Below the pieces are notes generated by a model. The model searched no databases. It was given only the letters and a program-made list of their open reading frames with translations, and had not been told where the DNA came from. This document shows positions 49,723 to 58,982 of a DNA stretch of 64,000 nucleotides, in pieces. How positions within the stretch are numbered: the first letter of the stretch is position 1; every line of letters begins with the position of its first letter. The position numbers and the translations under genes were made by a program. Origin of the DNA: Amycolatopsis sp. CA-230715 (GTDB lineage Bacteria; Actinomycetota; Actinomycetes; Mycobacteriales; Pseudonocardiaceae); contig NZ_CP059997.1 of NCBI RefSeq assembly GCF_018736145.1, positions 1,859,501-1,923,500 of the forward strand, given 5' to 3'.

Positions 49723-50607
49723 CCTGGCGAGCGCGGCCGCGCCGATCGCCACCGCGAGCACCCCGAGCCGCGCCGTCTCGATCGACAGCCCCCGGTTCGA
49801 CGCCAGCACCGACGAGTCCACGACCGCGCGGCACGGCGCCTCGATCAGGTCCCACGCGGCGGCCACCCCGCCGCCGACGACCACCGTCTGGCAGTCCAGC
49901 AGCGTCGCCGCGGTCGCGATCGCCTGCCCGAGCGCGGCACCCGCGTCGGCGTAGACCCCGCGCGCCGCCGGATCGCCGTGCCTGGCCAGTTCCGCGATCT
50001 CGGCCGGCCCGAGCGCGCGCCCGTCCCGTGCCGCGAACCGGCGGGCGATCGACGGTCCCGCGGCCACCGACTCGAGGTGCCCGCGTGCCCCGCACGTGCA
50101 CGGGTCGTCGCCGAAACCGGGTGTGTGACCGATTTCCCCGGCACCACCGTGCGCCCCGTGCAGCAGCTCGCCGCTCGACAGCAGCGCCCCGCCGATCCCG
50201 GTGCCGACGGTGATCCCGATGACGTGCTCCGCCCCGAGCGCCGCGCCCGCACTCGCCTCGCCGCGCAGGAACGCGTTCACGTCGTTCTCCACCAGCACCG
50301 GGCGGCCGAGCGCGTTCTCCAGCAGTTTCGCGGGCGATTTCCCTTGCCACTGCGGGAAAGTCCCGCTCGCCGCCGTCACGACGCCGGAGACCGGGTCGAT
50401 CACGCCCGCCGCGCCGACCCCGACGCCGAGCACATCGGGGAACTCCGCGAGCAGCTCGCCGATCAGGCCGAGCGCCGTTTCGATCATGCGGTCGGCGCCG
50501 TCGCTGGCACCGGAGGACACCCGGCGCGCGGTCCGCACGCGCAGCTCGTCGTCGACGACCACCGCCTGCGCTTTCGTCCCGCCGATGTCGACACCGAGCC
50601 AGCTCAC
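49714..50607 (-). CDS. ROK-family sugar kinase
   Basis: GTG 50607 overlaps the ABC ATPase stop by 4 bp; this gives 297 residues. The phosphate-binding loop is GVDIGGTKAQAVVV, the catalytic aspartate is in VENDVNAF, and GITVGTGIGGALL follows. The zinc site reads CTCGARGHLE, with histidine where the standard CxCGxxGC has its last cysteine. Members phosphorylate glucose, N-acetylglucosamine, N-acetylmannosamine or similar sugars. As the last gene of the peptide-type ABC operon, it suggests that the imported molecule carries or yields a sugar such as an amino sugar; this is inference. Confidence 0.9.
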   Translation of the reverse strand: MSWLGVDIGGTKAQAVVVDDELRVRTARRVSSGASDGADRMIETALGLIGELLAEFPDVLGVGVGAAGVIDPVSGVVTAASGTFPQWQGKSPAKLLENALGRPVLVENDVNAFLRGEASAGAALGAEHVIGITVGTGIGGALLSSGELLHGAHGGAGEIGHTPGFGDDPCTCGARGHLESVAAGPSIARRFAARDGRALGPAEIAELARHGDPAARGVYADAGAALGQAIATAATLLDCQTVVVGGGVAAAWDLIEAPCRAVVDSSVLASNRGLSIETARLGVLAVAIGAAALARSA

Positions 50608-52226
50608 CCGCGCTCCCGGCGGGCCCGCTGTTCCACCGGGTCCGGCACCGGTGCGGAGGCCAGCAGGCGCCGCGTGTAGTCCTCCTTCGGCGCGCGCAGC
50701 ACCTCGTCCCTGGTGCCCTGTTCGACGACCTTTCCCTTGCGCATCACCACGACGCGGTCCGAGAGCTGGTCGATCACCGCGAGGTCGTGGCTGATGAACA
50801 GGCACGCGAACCCCAGCTCGCGCTGCAGCTGGCCGAGCAGGTCGAGCACGGCGGCCTGCACGGACACGTCGAGCGCGCTCGTCGGTTCGTCGGCGACCAG
50901 CAGCGCCGGGTCCATCGCCAGCGCCCGCGCGAGGCTCACCCGCTGCCGCTGCCCGCCGGAAAGCTCGTGCGGGTACCGGTCGCGGTGGGCCTTCTCCAGC
51001 CGGACGCTGTCGAGCAGCTCGGCCACCCTGGCATCGCGGTTCCCGATCTTCCCCAGCACCAACGGTTCCGCCACGCATTCGCCGACCGTCATCCTCGGGT
51101 CCAAAGAGGACGCCGGGTCCTGGAACACCATGCCGATCCGCTTGCGCACCTCGCGCAGCTTCCGCGCGCCGAGACCCGCGACGTCGGTACCGAACACCTC
51201 GATCCGGCCCGAGGTCGGCTTCTGCAGCCGCACCGCGCAGCGGCCGACCGTGGTCTTCCCCGAACCGGACTCCCCCACCAGCCCGAGCACCTCGCGCGGC
51301 GCGATCTCGAACGACACCTCGTCGACGGCGCGGTACTTCCCCGCGCCGCGCCGCCCGCTGAAGTCCACCACGAGATCGCGCACGGCCAGCACCGGCTCCT
51401 CGTCCGCGCGGGCTTCCTCGACGACGCGCGCGGGCGCGCGACCGAGGTGCGGCACCGCGGCGAGCAGGCGGCGGGTGTAGTCGTGCGCGGGCTCGGCGAA
51501 GACCTGGCGCACATCGCCTTCTTCGACGATTTCGCCCTGGTACAGCACCACCACCCGGTCCGCGAGATCGGCGACCACGCCCATGCTGTGCGTGATGAGC
51601 ACGATCGCGGTGCCCAGCTCGTCGCGCATCCGGCGCAGCAGGTCGAGGATCTCGGCCTGCACCGTCACGTCCAGCGCGGTCGTCGGCTCGTCCGCGATCA
51701 GCACCTTCGGCTCGCACGACAGCGCCATCGCGATCATCACGCGCTGGCGCAGCCCGCCGGAAAGCTCGTGCGGGTACTGGTCGAGCCGCCGTTCCGGTTC
51801 GTCGATCCCCACCAGCGCGAGCAGTTCACCCGCACGCGCCCTCGCGTCCGATGTGGATATATCACGGTGCAGCAGCAGCGCCTCGGCGACCTGCCACCCG
51901 ATCGTCCTGAGTGGATTGAGCGCGGTCATCGGCTCCTGGAACACCATCGCGACGTCGTCGCCGCGACGCGCCCTGAAGTCCTTTTCGGACAGTTCCAACA
52001 GTTCGTCACCGTCGAGCACGACGCTCCCGCGCACGGTCGCCGTCGGCGGCAGCAGTCCCAGCGCCGACAGCGAAGTGGCGCTCTTGCCCGAACCGGACTC
52101 CCCGACCACGGCGACGACCTCGCCGGGACACACCCCGAAACTGATCCCCTTGACCGCTTCGGTGGTCCCCTGCGCCGTGGCGAACCCGATCTCCAGCCCG
52201 GTGAACTCCAGTACCCGATCCGCCAT
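50604..52226 (-). CDS. ABC transporter ATPase, fused DppD-DppF type
   Basis: This 540-residue protein carries two full nucleotide-binding domains. The first has the Walker A GESGSGKS (about 42-49), LSGGLRQR and LIADEPTTALD. The second has GESGSGKT (about 307-315), LSGGQRQR and LVADEPTSALD. Both DYTRRLLA ends are present, as in oligopeptide/dipeptide importers. Other organisms often encode the two halves separately. Its ATG touches the stop of the permease gene (TGATG) and its stop overlaps the kinase start, so the operon is tightly coupled. It powers uptake at the inner membrane. Confidence 0.95.
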   Translation of the reverse strand: MADRVLEFTGLEIGFATAQGTTEAVKGISFGVCPGEVVAVVGESGSGKSATSLSALGLLPPTATVRGSVVLDGDELLELSEKDFRARRGDDVAMVFQEPMTALNPLRTIGWQVAEALLLHRDISTSDARARAGELLALVGIDEPERRLDQYPHELSGGLRQRVMIAMALSCEPKVLIADEPTTALDVTVQAEILDLLRRMRDELGTAIVLITHSMGVVADLADRVVVLYQGEIVEEGDVRQVFAEPAHDYTRRLLAAVPHLGRAPARVVEEARADEEPVLAVRDLVVDFSGRRGAGKYRAVDEVSFEIAPREVLGLVGESGSGKTTVGRCAVRLQKPTSGRIEVFGTDVAGLGARKLREVRKRIGMVFQDPASSLDPRMTVGECVAEPLVLGKIGNRDARVAELLDSVRLEKAHRDRYPHELSGGQRQRVSLARALAMDPALLVADEPTSALDVSVQAAVLDLLGQLQRELGFACLFISHDLAVIDQLSDRVVVMRKGKVVEQGTRDEVLRAPKEDYTRRLLASAPVPDPVEQRARRERG

Positions 52227-53116
52227 CACCGCTCCTTCAAGCGCACGTCGAAGGCGTCGCGGAGGCCGTCGCCGATGAAGTTGAACGCGCACACCGTCGC
52301 GACGATCAGCAGCCCCGGCGGGAACACCAGCCACCAGTACCCGTCGTAGGTGTAGGACAGGCCCTGGCTCAGCATGCCGCCCCAGTCCGCCGCGGGCGGC
52401 GGCACGCCGAGCCCGAGGAAGCTGACGTAGGCCACCAGGAGCACCGCGTCCGCGACCTGGAACGTCGCGTTCACGATCACGGTGCCGATCGCGTTGGGCA
52501 CGATGTGCTTGCCGATCGCGCGCAGCCCCGTGCCACCCGAGAGCCGCATGGCCTCCACATAGGACCGCGACCGCAGCGCGAGCGACTCCGCGCGCATCAG
52601 CCTCGCGGGCGCGAGCCACGAAACGCACCCGATGACGAGGATCAGCACGCCGATGCTCGGCGTCACCATGGTGCCCGCGACGACCAGCAGGAACAGCGCG
52701 GGGATCGCGATCCCCGCGTCCACGATCCGCATCAGCACACTGTCGACCCAGCCGCCCGCGTACCCGGCGACCGCGCCCCACGCCGTGCCGATCACGGTGG
52801 CCAGCAGCCCGGCGGCGAGCCCGATCGTCAACGAGGTCTGCCCGCCCGCCATCAACCTGCCCAGCAGGTCGAACCCGACGTCGTCCGTCCCGAGTGGATG
52901 GCCGGGCGAGCCGGGTGGCAGGTGCGCGTCCGCCAGCGCGGTGTGCACCTGGTCGGTCCGGTAGAGCAGCGGGCCGAGGAAGCAGAACGCCACCAGCACG
53001 ACGAGCATGCCGAGCCCGGTCTTCGCGAGCCGGTTGCGCAGGAACAGCCGCAGCCTGCGGCGGCTGGGCCCTTCCGCGCGCACCGTGTCCTTTTCGGACA
53101 GTGACTCCGCCGTCAT
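52226..53116 (-). CDS. ABC permease, DppC type
   Basis: This 296-residue permease starts at ATG 53116, within a 4-bp ATGA overlap with the preceding permease gene. An N-terminal cytoplasmic stretch of about 30 residues precedes six membrane helices. The family loop HPLGTDDVGFDLLGRLMAGG and the ATPase-contacting EAA-type loop EAMRLSGGTGLRAIGKHIVP are both present. It forms a channel with the DppB-type partner. Confidence 0.94.
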   Translation of the reverse strand: MTAESLSEKDTVRAEGPSRRRLRLFLRNRLAKTGLGMLVVLVAFCFLGPLLYRTDQVHTALADAHLPPGSPGHPLGTDDVGFDLLGRLMAGGQTSLTIGLAAGLLATVIGTAWGAVAGYAGGWVDSVLMRIVDAGIAIPALFLLVVAGTMVTPSIGVLILVIGCVSWLAPARLMRAESLALRSRSYVEAMRLSGGTGLRAIGKHIVPNAIGTVIVNATFQVADAVLLVAYVSFLGLGVPPPAADWGGMLSQGLSYTYDGYWWLVFPPGLLIVATVCAFNFIGDGLRDAFDVRLKER

Positions 53117-54066
53117 GCGCGCGCCTTCCTCGTCCTCGGGTCGATCAGCGCCTGCACGACGTCGGCGAGCAGCGAGCCGAGCACCGTGGCGATCGCGATC
53201 ACCAGCACCACGCCGAGCAGGATCGGGTAGTCCCGCGTCTGCGCGGCGTTCCAGAACAGCAGGCCCATCCCCGGGTAGTTGAACATCGACTCGATCACGA
53301 CCGCGCCGCCGAAGACGACCGGGATGTAGTAGCCGATCATCGCGACCACCGAGGTGAGCGAGTTGCGCAGCACGTGCTCGCGCAGGATCTGCCGCTCCGA
53401 CGCGCCTTTCGCCCGCGCGGTGCGCACGTAGTCCTCGCTCAGGTTGTCCAGCACCGAGGACCGCATGTACCGGCTGAACACCGCGACCTTGGCCGCCGCT
53501 CCGGTGGCCACCGGAAGCACCAGCGCGCCCGGCTCGGCGAAGATCCCGGCGAGCGTGTCCGACTGCGGCGCCTGCGCGGGGAACAGCGCGATCTTCTGGG
53601 AGAACACGATGATCAGCACGAACGCCAGGAAGAACACCGGGGTCGAGTAGAGCACGAAGGTGATGCCGGTGGTGACGTAGTCCGACGCCCTGCCGCGCCG
53701 CGCCGCCTGCCACGTCCCGAGCGGCACCGCGATCACCAGTGCCACCAGCACGTACAGCACGGTCAGCACGAGCGTCTTCGGCAGCCGCTGCCCGATCAGG
53801 TCGCCGACGGGCTGGTTGAGCGTGAACGAATCGCCGAGATCGCCCTGCAGCAGCCGGAGCAGGAACCGGCCGTACTGCTCGGGAAGCGACCGGTCGAACC
53901 CCTGCGCCTGGTTGAACGCGGCGATCTGCTCGGGGGTCGCCTGCAGCCCGAGCGCGCCGCGCGCGGGCCCGCCGGGGATCTGGTGGAGCAGGAAGAACAC
54001 GATCAGGGTGACCACGAAGATCACCACGATCGCCTGCCCCACGCGGGAAACCAGGTACCTGAGCAC
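53113..54066 (-). CDS. ABC permease, DppB type
   Basis: This 317-residue permease has a GTG start at 54066. Six helices, the typical start MLRYLVSRVGQAIVVIFVVT, and the EAA loop YVRTARAKGASERQILREHV mark it as the DppB half. It lies 9 bp downstream of the substrate-binding protein gene and overlaps the DppC gene by 4 bp. Confidence 0.94.
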   Translation of the reverse strand: MLRYLVSRVGQAIVVIFVVTLIVFFLLHQIPGGPARGALGLQATPEQIAAFNQAQGFDRSLPEQYGRFLLRLLQGDLGDSFTLNQPVGDLIGQRLPKTLVLTVLYVLVALVIAVPLGTWQAARRGRASDYVTTGITFVLYSTPVFFLAFVLIIVFSQKIALFPAQAPQSDTLAGIFAEPGALVLPVATGAAAKVAVFSRYMRSSVLDNLSEDYVRTARAKGASERQILREHVLRNSLTSVVAMIGYYIPVVFGGAVVIESMFNYPGMGLLFWNAAQTRDYPILLGVVLVIAIATVLGSLLADVVQALIDPRTRKARA

Positions 54067-54075
54067 GCTTCGCCC

Positions 54076-55905
54076 CTACTTGGTGAGGTACCAGCGCTGG
54101 ACCTGCATGCCCGCCAAGGGATCCTGCACGACACCCTGCAGCTTCTTGTTCAGCACGGAGATCTGGTAGACCGGGTTCGGCAGCCAGATCACCGGCAGCT
54201 GCTGCGTGAGGTACTCGCCGTACTTGCGCATGGCGTCCGGGTCCTGGCTCTTGAGCGCGGCCGTGATCAGCTCGTCCGCATGGGGATCGGTGTAGTTGCC
54301 GAGGTTCGACGACGCGCCGCTCGCGAAGATGCGGTCACCGCTCGGGTACGCCGGGAAGTACCAGCTGCCCTGGGTGCCGAAGAACGAAAGCTGCCACGAG
54401 CACTCGTTCTGCTCCGGTGTACACGGCACGCTGTTGCCGAGCACCGTGTTCAGCGGCTGCGGCTTGACCTCGAGCGCGATGCCCACTTTGGACAGTGACG
54501 ATTTGAGTTCGAGCATCATGTTCTCGGTTTCCTTGGAACCGCTCTCGGTCAGCAGCGTCAGCTTCAGCCGCGTACCGGCCGCGACGCCCGCGCCGCACTG
54601 GTTCTCGGCTGTGCCTGGCGAAGCGCACGCGAGCGTGCCGTCCGGGCCGGGCTGCCAGCCGTGCGAAGTGAGCAGGCGCTTGGAGTTCTCGATGTCGAAC
54701 GGGAACGGCGCCTTGCGCTGCGCCTCGGACAGGAACTCCGACTTGTCGTCCTGCGGCACCGGCCCGTACCCGGGCGTGGCCATGTCGCGCCAGATGTTCT
54801 TGGCGATCGATTTCTGGTCGACCGCGCCCTGGATCGCCTGCCGCACGTAGAGCTGCTTGAACGCGGGCCCCGCCTGCGGGTTGTTGAAGTTGTACGGGAT
54901 GTAGGTGATCGCCCAGCCGCGCCACGGCTCCACCTTGAAGTTCCGCGCTTCGAGCGCGCCGCGCTGGCCGAGGTTCGCCGAGGTCATGTAGCCGTAGTCG
55001 ACGCCGCCGGACTGCAGCACGTTGAACTCGGCGTCCGCGCTGGTGAACGGTTTGAACACCACGGTGTCGAGGTGCGCCGGGTCCTGCCCGGTGTACTTGG
55101 GGTTCTTCTGCAGCGTCACCTGGCCGCCGGTGGTGAACTCCTTGAGCGCGAACGGCCCGTTCGTGACCTTCCACAGTGGATCGGTGTTGTAGTTCGCGAT
55201 CTGCTTCGCCTGGCCGGTGAGGTAGTCGAAGACCTTGCGGGCGCCCTCTTCCGACCGGTCGAAGTCGCCGACCTGACCGTCCGCGCTCTGCTTGTCCCAC
55301 GCCGCCTGCGGCAGCGGGACGACGTAGATCAGCTGGTTCGCGGTGTACCACTCGGGGTTGTAGGACTGGTCGAAGGTCAGCGTGAACGTCTTGTCGTCCA
55401 CCGCCTTGAACGCGGTGACGCTGTCCGGGATGCGCCCCTTCGAGTAGCCGCCCCACTTGGTCTTGTTGGCGCGCACCAGGTTGAACCAGAACTCGACGTC
55501 GCGGGTGGTCACCTTGGCGCCGGTGGACCAGGTGAGGTCCTTGAGCGTGATGGTGGCCGACTTCCCGTCCGGCGCGTACTTCGGCGGGTTCGCGGCACCG
55601 CCCTTCTCGTCCAGCGCGACCGAGCCCGAGGAGCCGTTGAAGTCGACCAGCGGCACGAACATCTCGTGCTGGATCGACGAGTTGTAGGTGGCGAGGTAAC
55701 CGGGCAACCCCACCGGGAGTATCCAGTTCGGGGTCGCGTTCGGCGGGAGCGCGAAGCTCACCGAGCCGCCTTCCGACGGCGTGCCGCCGCCGGAACCGGA
55801 AGAAGCGCCGGTGCACGCGGAAAGCGCGACCAGTGCCGCCGACCCCGCCGCGAGCGCGGCCAGGGTTCGGCGCCGGGGAGAACGGCCTTGAGGCGTCGGG
55901 AACAT
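54076..55905 (-). CDS. Peptide-type (family 5) substrate-binding lipoprotein
   Basis: ATG 55905 follows GGAG; this gives 609 residues. The lipobox is ALSAC, after a Tat/Sec-type basic start (SPRRRTLAALAAG). The SBP_bac_5 fold shows WSTGAKVTTRDVEFWFNLVR, YGPVPQ and FDIENSKRLLTSHGWQPG. The ligand could be an oligopeptide, opine, glycopeptide or other large solute; members vary. It heads the ABC operon and is divergent from the ROK repressor, which most likely controls it. Extra cysteine-bearing loops (SPGTAENQCGAG, VPCTPEQNECSW) suggest disulphide-bonded inserts. Confidence 0.93.
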   Translation of the reverse strand: MFPTPQGRSPRRRTLAALAAGSAALVALSACTGASSGSGGGTPSEGGSVSFALPPNATPNWILPVGLPGYLATYNSSIQHEMFVPLVDFNGSSGSVALDEKGGAANPPKYAPDGKSATITLKDLTWSTGAKVTTRDVEFWFNLVRANKTKWGGYSKGRIPDSVTAFKAVDDKTFTLTFDQSYNPEWYTANQLIYVVPLPQAAWDKQSADGQVGDFDRSEEGARKVFDYLTGQAKQIANYNTDPLWKVTNGPFALKEFTTGGQVTLQKNPKYTGQDPAHLDTVVFKPFTSADAEFNVLQSGGVDYGYMTSANLGQRGALEARNFKVEPWRGWAITYIPYNFNNPQAGPAFKQLYVRQAIQGAVDQKSIAKNIWRDMATPGYGPVPQDDKSEFLSEAQRKAPFPFDIENSKRLLTSHGWQPGPDGTLACASPGTAENQCGAGVAAGTRLKLTLLTESGSKETENMMLELKSSLSKVGIALEVKPQPLNTVLGNSVPCTPEQNECSWQLSFFGTQGSWYFPAYPSGDRIFASGASSNLGNYTDPHADELITAALKSQDPDAMRKYGEYLTQQLPVIWLPNPVYQISVLNKKLQGVVQDPLAGMQVQRWYLTK

Positions 55906-55988
55906 CGCATCTCCAGTGGGGAAGGTCAGGAGGGATCGCCGGTGAACGCAGACCTTAAGCCCGAAATCGAAGCAAAACAAGATGCTCT

Positions 55989-56112
55989 TCGAATTAAGTT
56001 GCCATCCTCGACGCCCTGCCGTTTTGCCTCGGAAACCGTTAGCATCACTGGTCAGGGCGTGCTCCCAGCCCGTGTGCAAGAAAAGAGACTTAATTCGATG
56101 TTCGAACAAAGT
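55989..56112. promoter_or_regulatory. Likely ROK-repressor operators in divergent promoter
   Basis: A 25-bp imperfect palindrome at 56088-56112 consists of ACTTAATTCGA, three bases, then TCGAACAAAGT; 9 of 11 half-site positions pair. It covers the ATG of the ROK gene. A perfect copy of one half-site, TCGAATTAAGT, lies at 55989-55999 on the transporter side. The A/T-rich arms with TTCGA are reminiscent of NagC/Mlc-type sites, which ROK repressors bind. Confidence 0.55.
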
Positions 56113-57246
56113 GGGCAGCCAGAAGAACCGGGTTCGGCCGCGCACATCCTGCGGCTGGTTTCCACCGGCGAAGCGATGTCGCGTTCGGACCTGGCCAGGG
56201 TGCTCGGCGTCGCGAGATCCACCGCCTCGCTGCGGGTGCAGGAGCTGATCGACGCCGGGCTGGTGTCCGAAACCGGCGAAGGCCCGTCGCGCGGCGGCCG
56301 ACGGCCCCGCCTGCTGCGGGCCCGAACCGACGGCGGGTTCGTGCTCGCCGCGGATCTCGGCACGCGGCACGTCCGCGTCGGCGCCATGACCCCCGCGCGG
56401 GACCTCGTGCGCACCGCCGAGTACGAACTGGACATCGCCGCCGGACCGGACACCGTGCTCACCGAGCTGCGCTCGATCGCCGCCGACTTCACCGCGCACG
56501 AAGCACTCGCCGGGATGCGGCTCATCGGCGTCGGCATCGGCCTGCCCGGTCCCGTCGACGCGGGCCGGGTGTCCGGCCCGTCCCGGATGCCCGGCTGGCA
56601 CGGCTACTCCGTCGGCACCCGGCTCGCGGACGCCTTCGGCGTGCCCGTCACGGTGGACAACGACGCGAACATCGTGGCGCTCGGCGAATACCACGTGCGG
56701 GGCCGCGACCGCGAAACCCTGCTCGTGGTCAAGGCGGGCACCGGGATCGGCTCCGGGCTCGTGTCGTCGGGGGTCGTGCACCTCGGCGCGCACGGGGTCG
56801 CTGGCGACGTCAGCCACGTCCGGGTCTCCGCCGCGGGCGAACTTCCGTGCAGCTGCGGCAACACCGGCTGCCTGGAAACCGTGGCGAGCGGCGCCGCGCT
56901 GCTGGCCACCTTGCGGGACAAGGGAATGGAGGTCGGCAGCACCGAGCGGATCGCGGAACTGGCCGCCAACGCCGACCCCGCGGTGACCTCGCTCGTCCGG
57001 TTCGCCGGGCGCGGGCTCGGCGAGGTGCTGTCCACTGTGGTCAACTTCGTCAATCCGCACGCCGTGCTGCTGTACGGGCGGCTCGCCACCATCGAGCCGT
57101 ACGTGGCCGCGGTGCGGGGGGCGTTGTACGAGCGGTGCCTTCCCATCGCCACGCAGGACCTCGAAATCGGCGTCGCCGCGGCCGGGGTCGACGCGGGCGT
57201 GCTCGGCGCCGGGCTCCTCGCGTTGCGCAACGCGCTCACCGTCTGA
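56098..57246 (+). CDS. ROK-family transcriptional regulator
   Basis: This 382-residue regulator reads from ATG 56098. The N-terminal winged helix (about residues 12-75) contains SRSDLARVLGVARSTASLRV. The ROK domain follows: FVLAADLGTRHVRVGAM, DNDANIVALGEY, AGTGIGSGLV and an intact zinc motif CSCGNTGCLE. It should repress the divergent transporter operon and its own gene until a sugar ligand binds. The next gene (M81 peptidase) starts 28 bp on and is probably co-transcribed. Confidence 0.92.
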   Translation: MFEQSGQPEEPGSAAHILRLVSTGEAMSRSDLARVLGVARSTASLRVQELIDAGLVSETGEGPSRGGRRPRLLRARTDGGFVLAADLGTRHVRVGAMTPARDLVRTAEYELDIAAGPDTVLTELRSIAADFTAHEALAGMRLIGVGIGLPGPVDAGRVSGPSRMPGWHGYSVGTRLADAFGVPVTVDNDANIVALGEYHVRGRDRETLLVVKAGTGIGSGLVSSGVVHLGAHGVAGDVSHVRVSAAGELPCSCGNTGCLETVASGAALLATLRDKGMEVGSTERIAELAANADPAVTSLVRFAGRGLGEVLSTVVNFVNPHAVLLYGRLATIEPYVAAVRGALYERCLPIATQDLEIGVAAAGVDAGVLGAGLLALRNALTV

Positions 57247-57274
57247 TCATCCCTCCTCGCCGAAAGGATCGTCC

Positions 57275-58726
57275 GTGCCCTCGAAACCGCGTATCGGGAT
57301 CGCCGGGATCGCCATCGAAAGCAGCACGTTCTCCCCGCACCGCACCGGAGTGGACGCGTTCACCGTGACCAGGGGCGCGGATCTCCTCGCCCGGTACGAC
57401 TGGATGCCGGGCGAGCTGGGTTCGCGCGCCGAATGGGTCCCGTTGCTGCACGCCGTGTCCCTTCCCGGCGGCGCGGTGGAATCCGAGGTGTACGCGGCGT
57501 TGAAGGAAGAGATCGTCGCCCTGCTGGCGGCGGCCGGACCGCTGGACGGCATCCTGCTCGACATCCACGGCGCGATGAGCGTGGTGGGCATGACCGACGC
57601 CGAAGCGGATCTCGCCATCGCCGTCCGCGACGCCGTCGGGCCCGATGCGCTGATCTCGACTTCGATGGACCTGCACGGCAACGTCTCGCGCGCCTTCGCC
57701 ACCGCGGTGGACCTGCTGACCTGCTACCGCACCGCGCCGCACGTCGACACCTGGGAAACCAGGGAACGCGCCGCGCGCAACCTCGTCGACCGGCTCGCCT
57801 CCGGCGGCAGGCCGCACAAGGCGTGGGTGCAGGTGCCGGTCCTGCTGCCGGGCGAAAAGACCAGCACGCGACTGGAACCAGCCGCGGGTTTGTACGCCCG
57901 CATCCCGGAAATCGAGGCGCGGGAAGGGATCCTGGACGCGGCGGTGTGGGTCGGCTACGCGTGGGCCGACGAACCCCGCTGCCAGGCGGCGGTGGTGGTC
58001 ACCGGCGACGACGCCGCACTCGCCGTCGAAAGCGCCGGTTCCCTCGCCGCCGAGTACTGGCGCGCGCGGCACGAGTTCCCGTTCGTGGCCCCCACCGGGG
58101 ACTTCGCTTCCTGTGTCCGGAAAGGTCTCGCGAGTTCCCTGCGGCCGTTCCTGATCAGCGACTCCGGTGACAACCCCACCGCGGGCGGCGCCGGGGACGT
58201 GTCGTGGTCACTGGGCGAGCTGGTGGACGACCCCGCCTTCTCTTCCGGTGCCACCGCCATCCACGCCAGCATCGTCGACCCCGACGCCGTCTCTCTCGCG
58301 GATGCCTCTGGGGTCGGTTCTCCGATTTCGGTTGCCGTGGGCGGAAAAATCGACCCGGGCCCTCGGGGGTCGGTCCCTCTGACCGGAGTGGTGGAATCGT
58401 TGCACGACGATCCCGTCGGCGGGCGGATCGCGGTCGTCCGGTGCGGCGGCGTTCATTCGATCCTCACGTCGCGGCGCAAGCCTTACCATCACGTACGCGA
58501 CTTCACCGACCTCGGCCTCGATCCGTCCGGAGTGGACCTCGTGGTGGTGAAAATCGGATACCTGGAGCCGGAACTGTACGAGCTGGCCGCCGACTGGTTG
58601 CTGGCGCTTACTCCGGGTGGAGTGGATCAGGATCTGCTTCGGTTGGGACACAAGGGAATAGTGCGGCCGATGTACCCGTTCGATCCGGACATGGGTGATC
58701 CGGATCTTCGGCCCGTCCTGTTGTGA
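57275..58726 (+). CDS. M81-family metallopeptidase (MlrC-like)
   Basis: This 483-residue enzyme has a GTG start at 57275 with AAAGGA upstream. It belongs to the microcystinase C (MlrC) group: GIAGIAIESSTFSPHRTG at the N-terminus, ILLDIHGAM and SMDLHGNVS (metal-ligand Asp and His), then YRTAPHVDTWETRERAARN, and SDSGDNPTAGGAGD in the middle. No signal peptide is present, so it acts on imported compounds in the cytoplasm. M81 proteins often neighbour peptide-type ABC importers, as here. MlrC cleaves linear microcystin products, but the natural substrate in actinobacteria is unknown. Confidence 0.93.
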   Translation: MPSKPRIGIAGIAIESSTFSPHRTGVDAFTVTRGADLLARYDWMPGELGSRAEWVPLLHAVSLPGGAVESEVYAALKEEIVALLAAAGPLDGILLDIHGAMSVVGMTDAEADLAIAVRDAVGPDALISTSMDLHGNVSRAFATAVDLLTCYRTAPHVDTWETRERAARNLVDRLASGGRPHKAWVQVPVLLPGEKTSTRLEPAAGLYARIPEIEAREGILDAAVWVGYAWADEPRCQAAVVVTGDDAALAVESAGSLAAEYWRARHEFPFVAPTGDFASCVRKGLASSLRPFLISDSGDNPTAGGAGDVSWSLGELVDDPAFSSGATAIHASIVDPDAVSLADASGVGSPISVAVGGKIDPGPRGSVPLTGVVESLHDDPVGGRIAVVRCGGVHSILTSRRKPYHHVRDFTDLGLDPSGVDLVVVKIGYLEPELYELAADWLLALTPGGVDQDLLRLGHKGIVRPMYPFDPDMGDPDLRPVLL

Positions 58727-58776
58727 TCGCAGGAGTCAAACAGCTTGCCGAGTCTGGCTTCCGGTTGCGGCGCTGC

Positions 58777-58870
58777 GGTGCCGGTCGCCGTGTCGAGCGG
58801 CAGTTTAAAGACAGCTTTGGACTGAAAGAGTGTGACTGGCTTGTCGAGGCCGGGCGCCGGTTGCCAGGTC
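58777..58870. repeat. Diverged single unit of the 96-bp repeat
   Basis: This stretch begins GTGCCGGTCGCC and holds TTTAAAGACAGCTTTGGACT followed by GAAAGAGT (core at 58806-58831). It is close to the core of the tandem repeat at 12215-12502. It lies about 110 bp upstream of the second HNH locus, while the tandem copies lie about 115 bp upstream of the first. The gap 58727-58982 contains no gene. Confidence 0.7.
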
Positions 58871-58970
58871 GGCCGATTTTCCTTTTCTGGCAAGAGGTTT
58901 TCTATAGTCCACTTCAGACCGTCGCTCTGGTTCACCTGGATGGATCAGTCGAACCTCTGTGCGATCGCGG

Positions 58971-58982
58971 TAGAATTGTGGC
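58971..58982 (+). promoter_or_regulatory. -10 element TAGAAT of the second HNH locus
   Basis: TAGAAT (58971-58976) is 6 nt before GTG 58983, exactly as at the intact copy (12605-12616). The promoter is still intact although the gene is broken. Confidence 0.6.
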
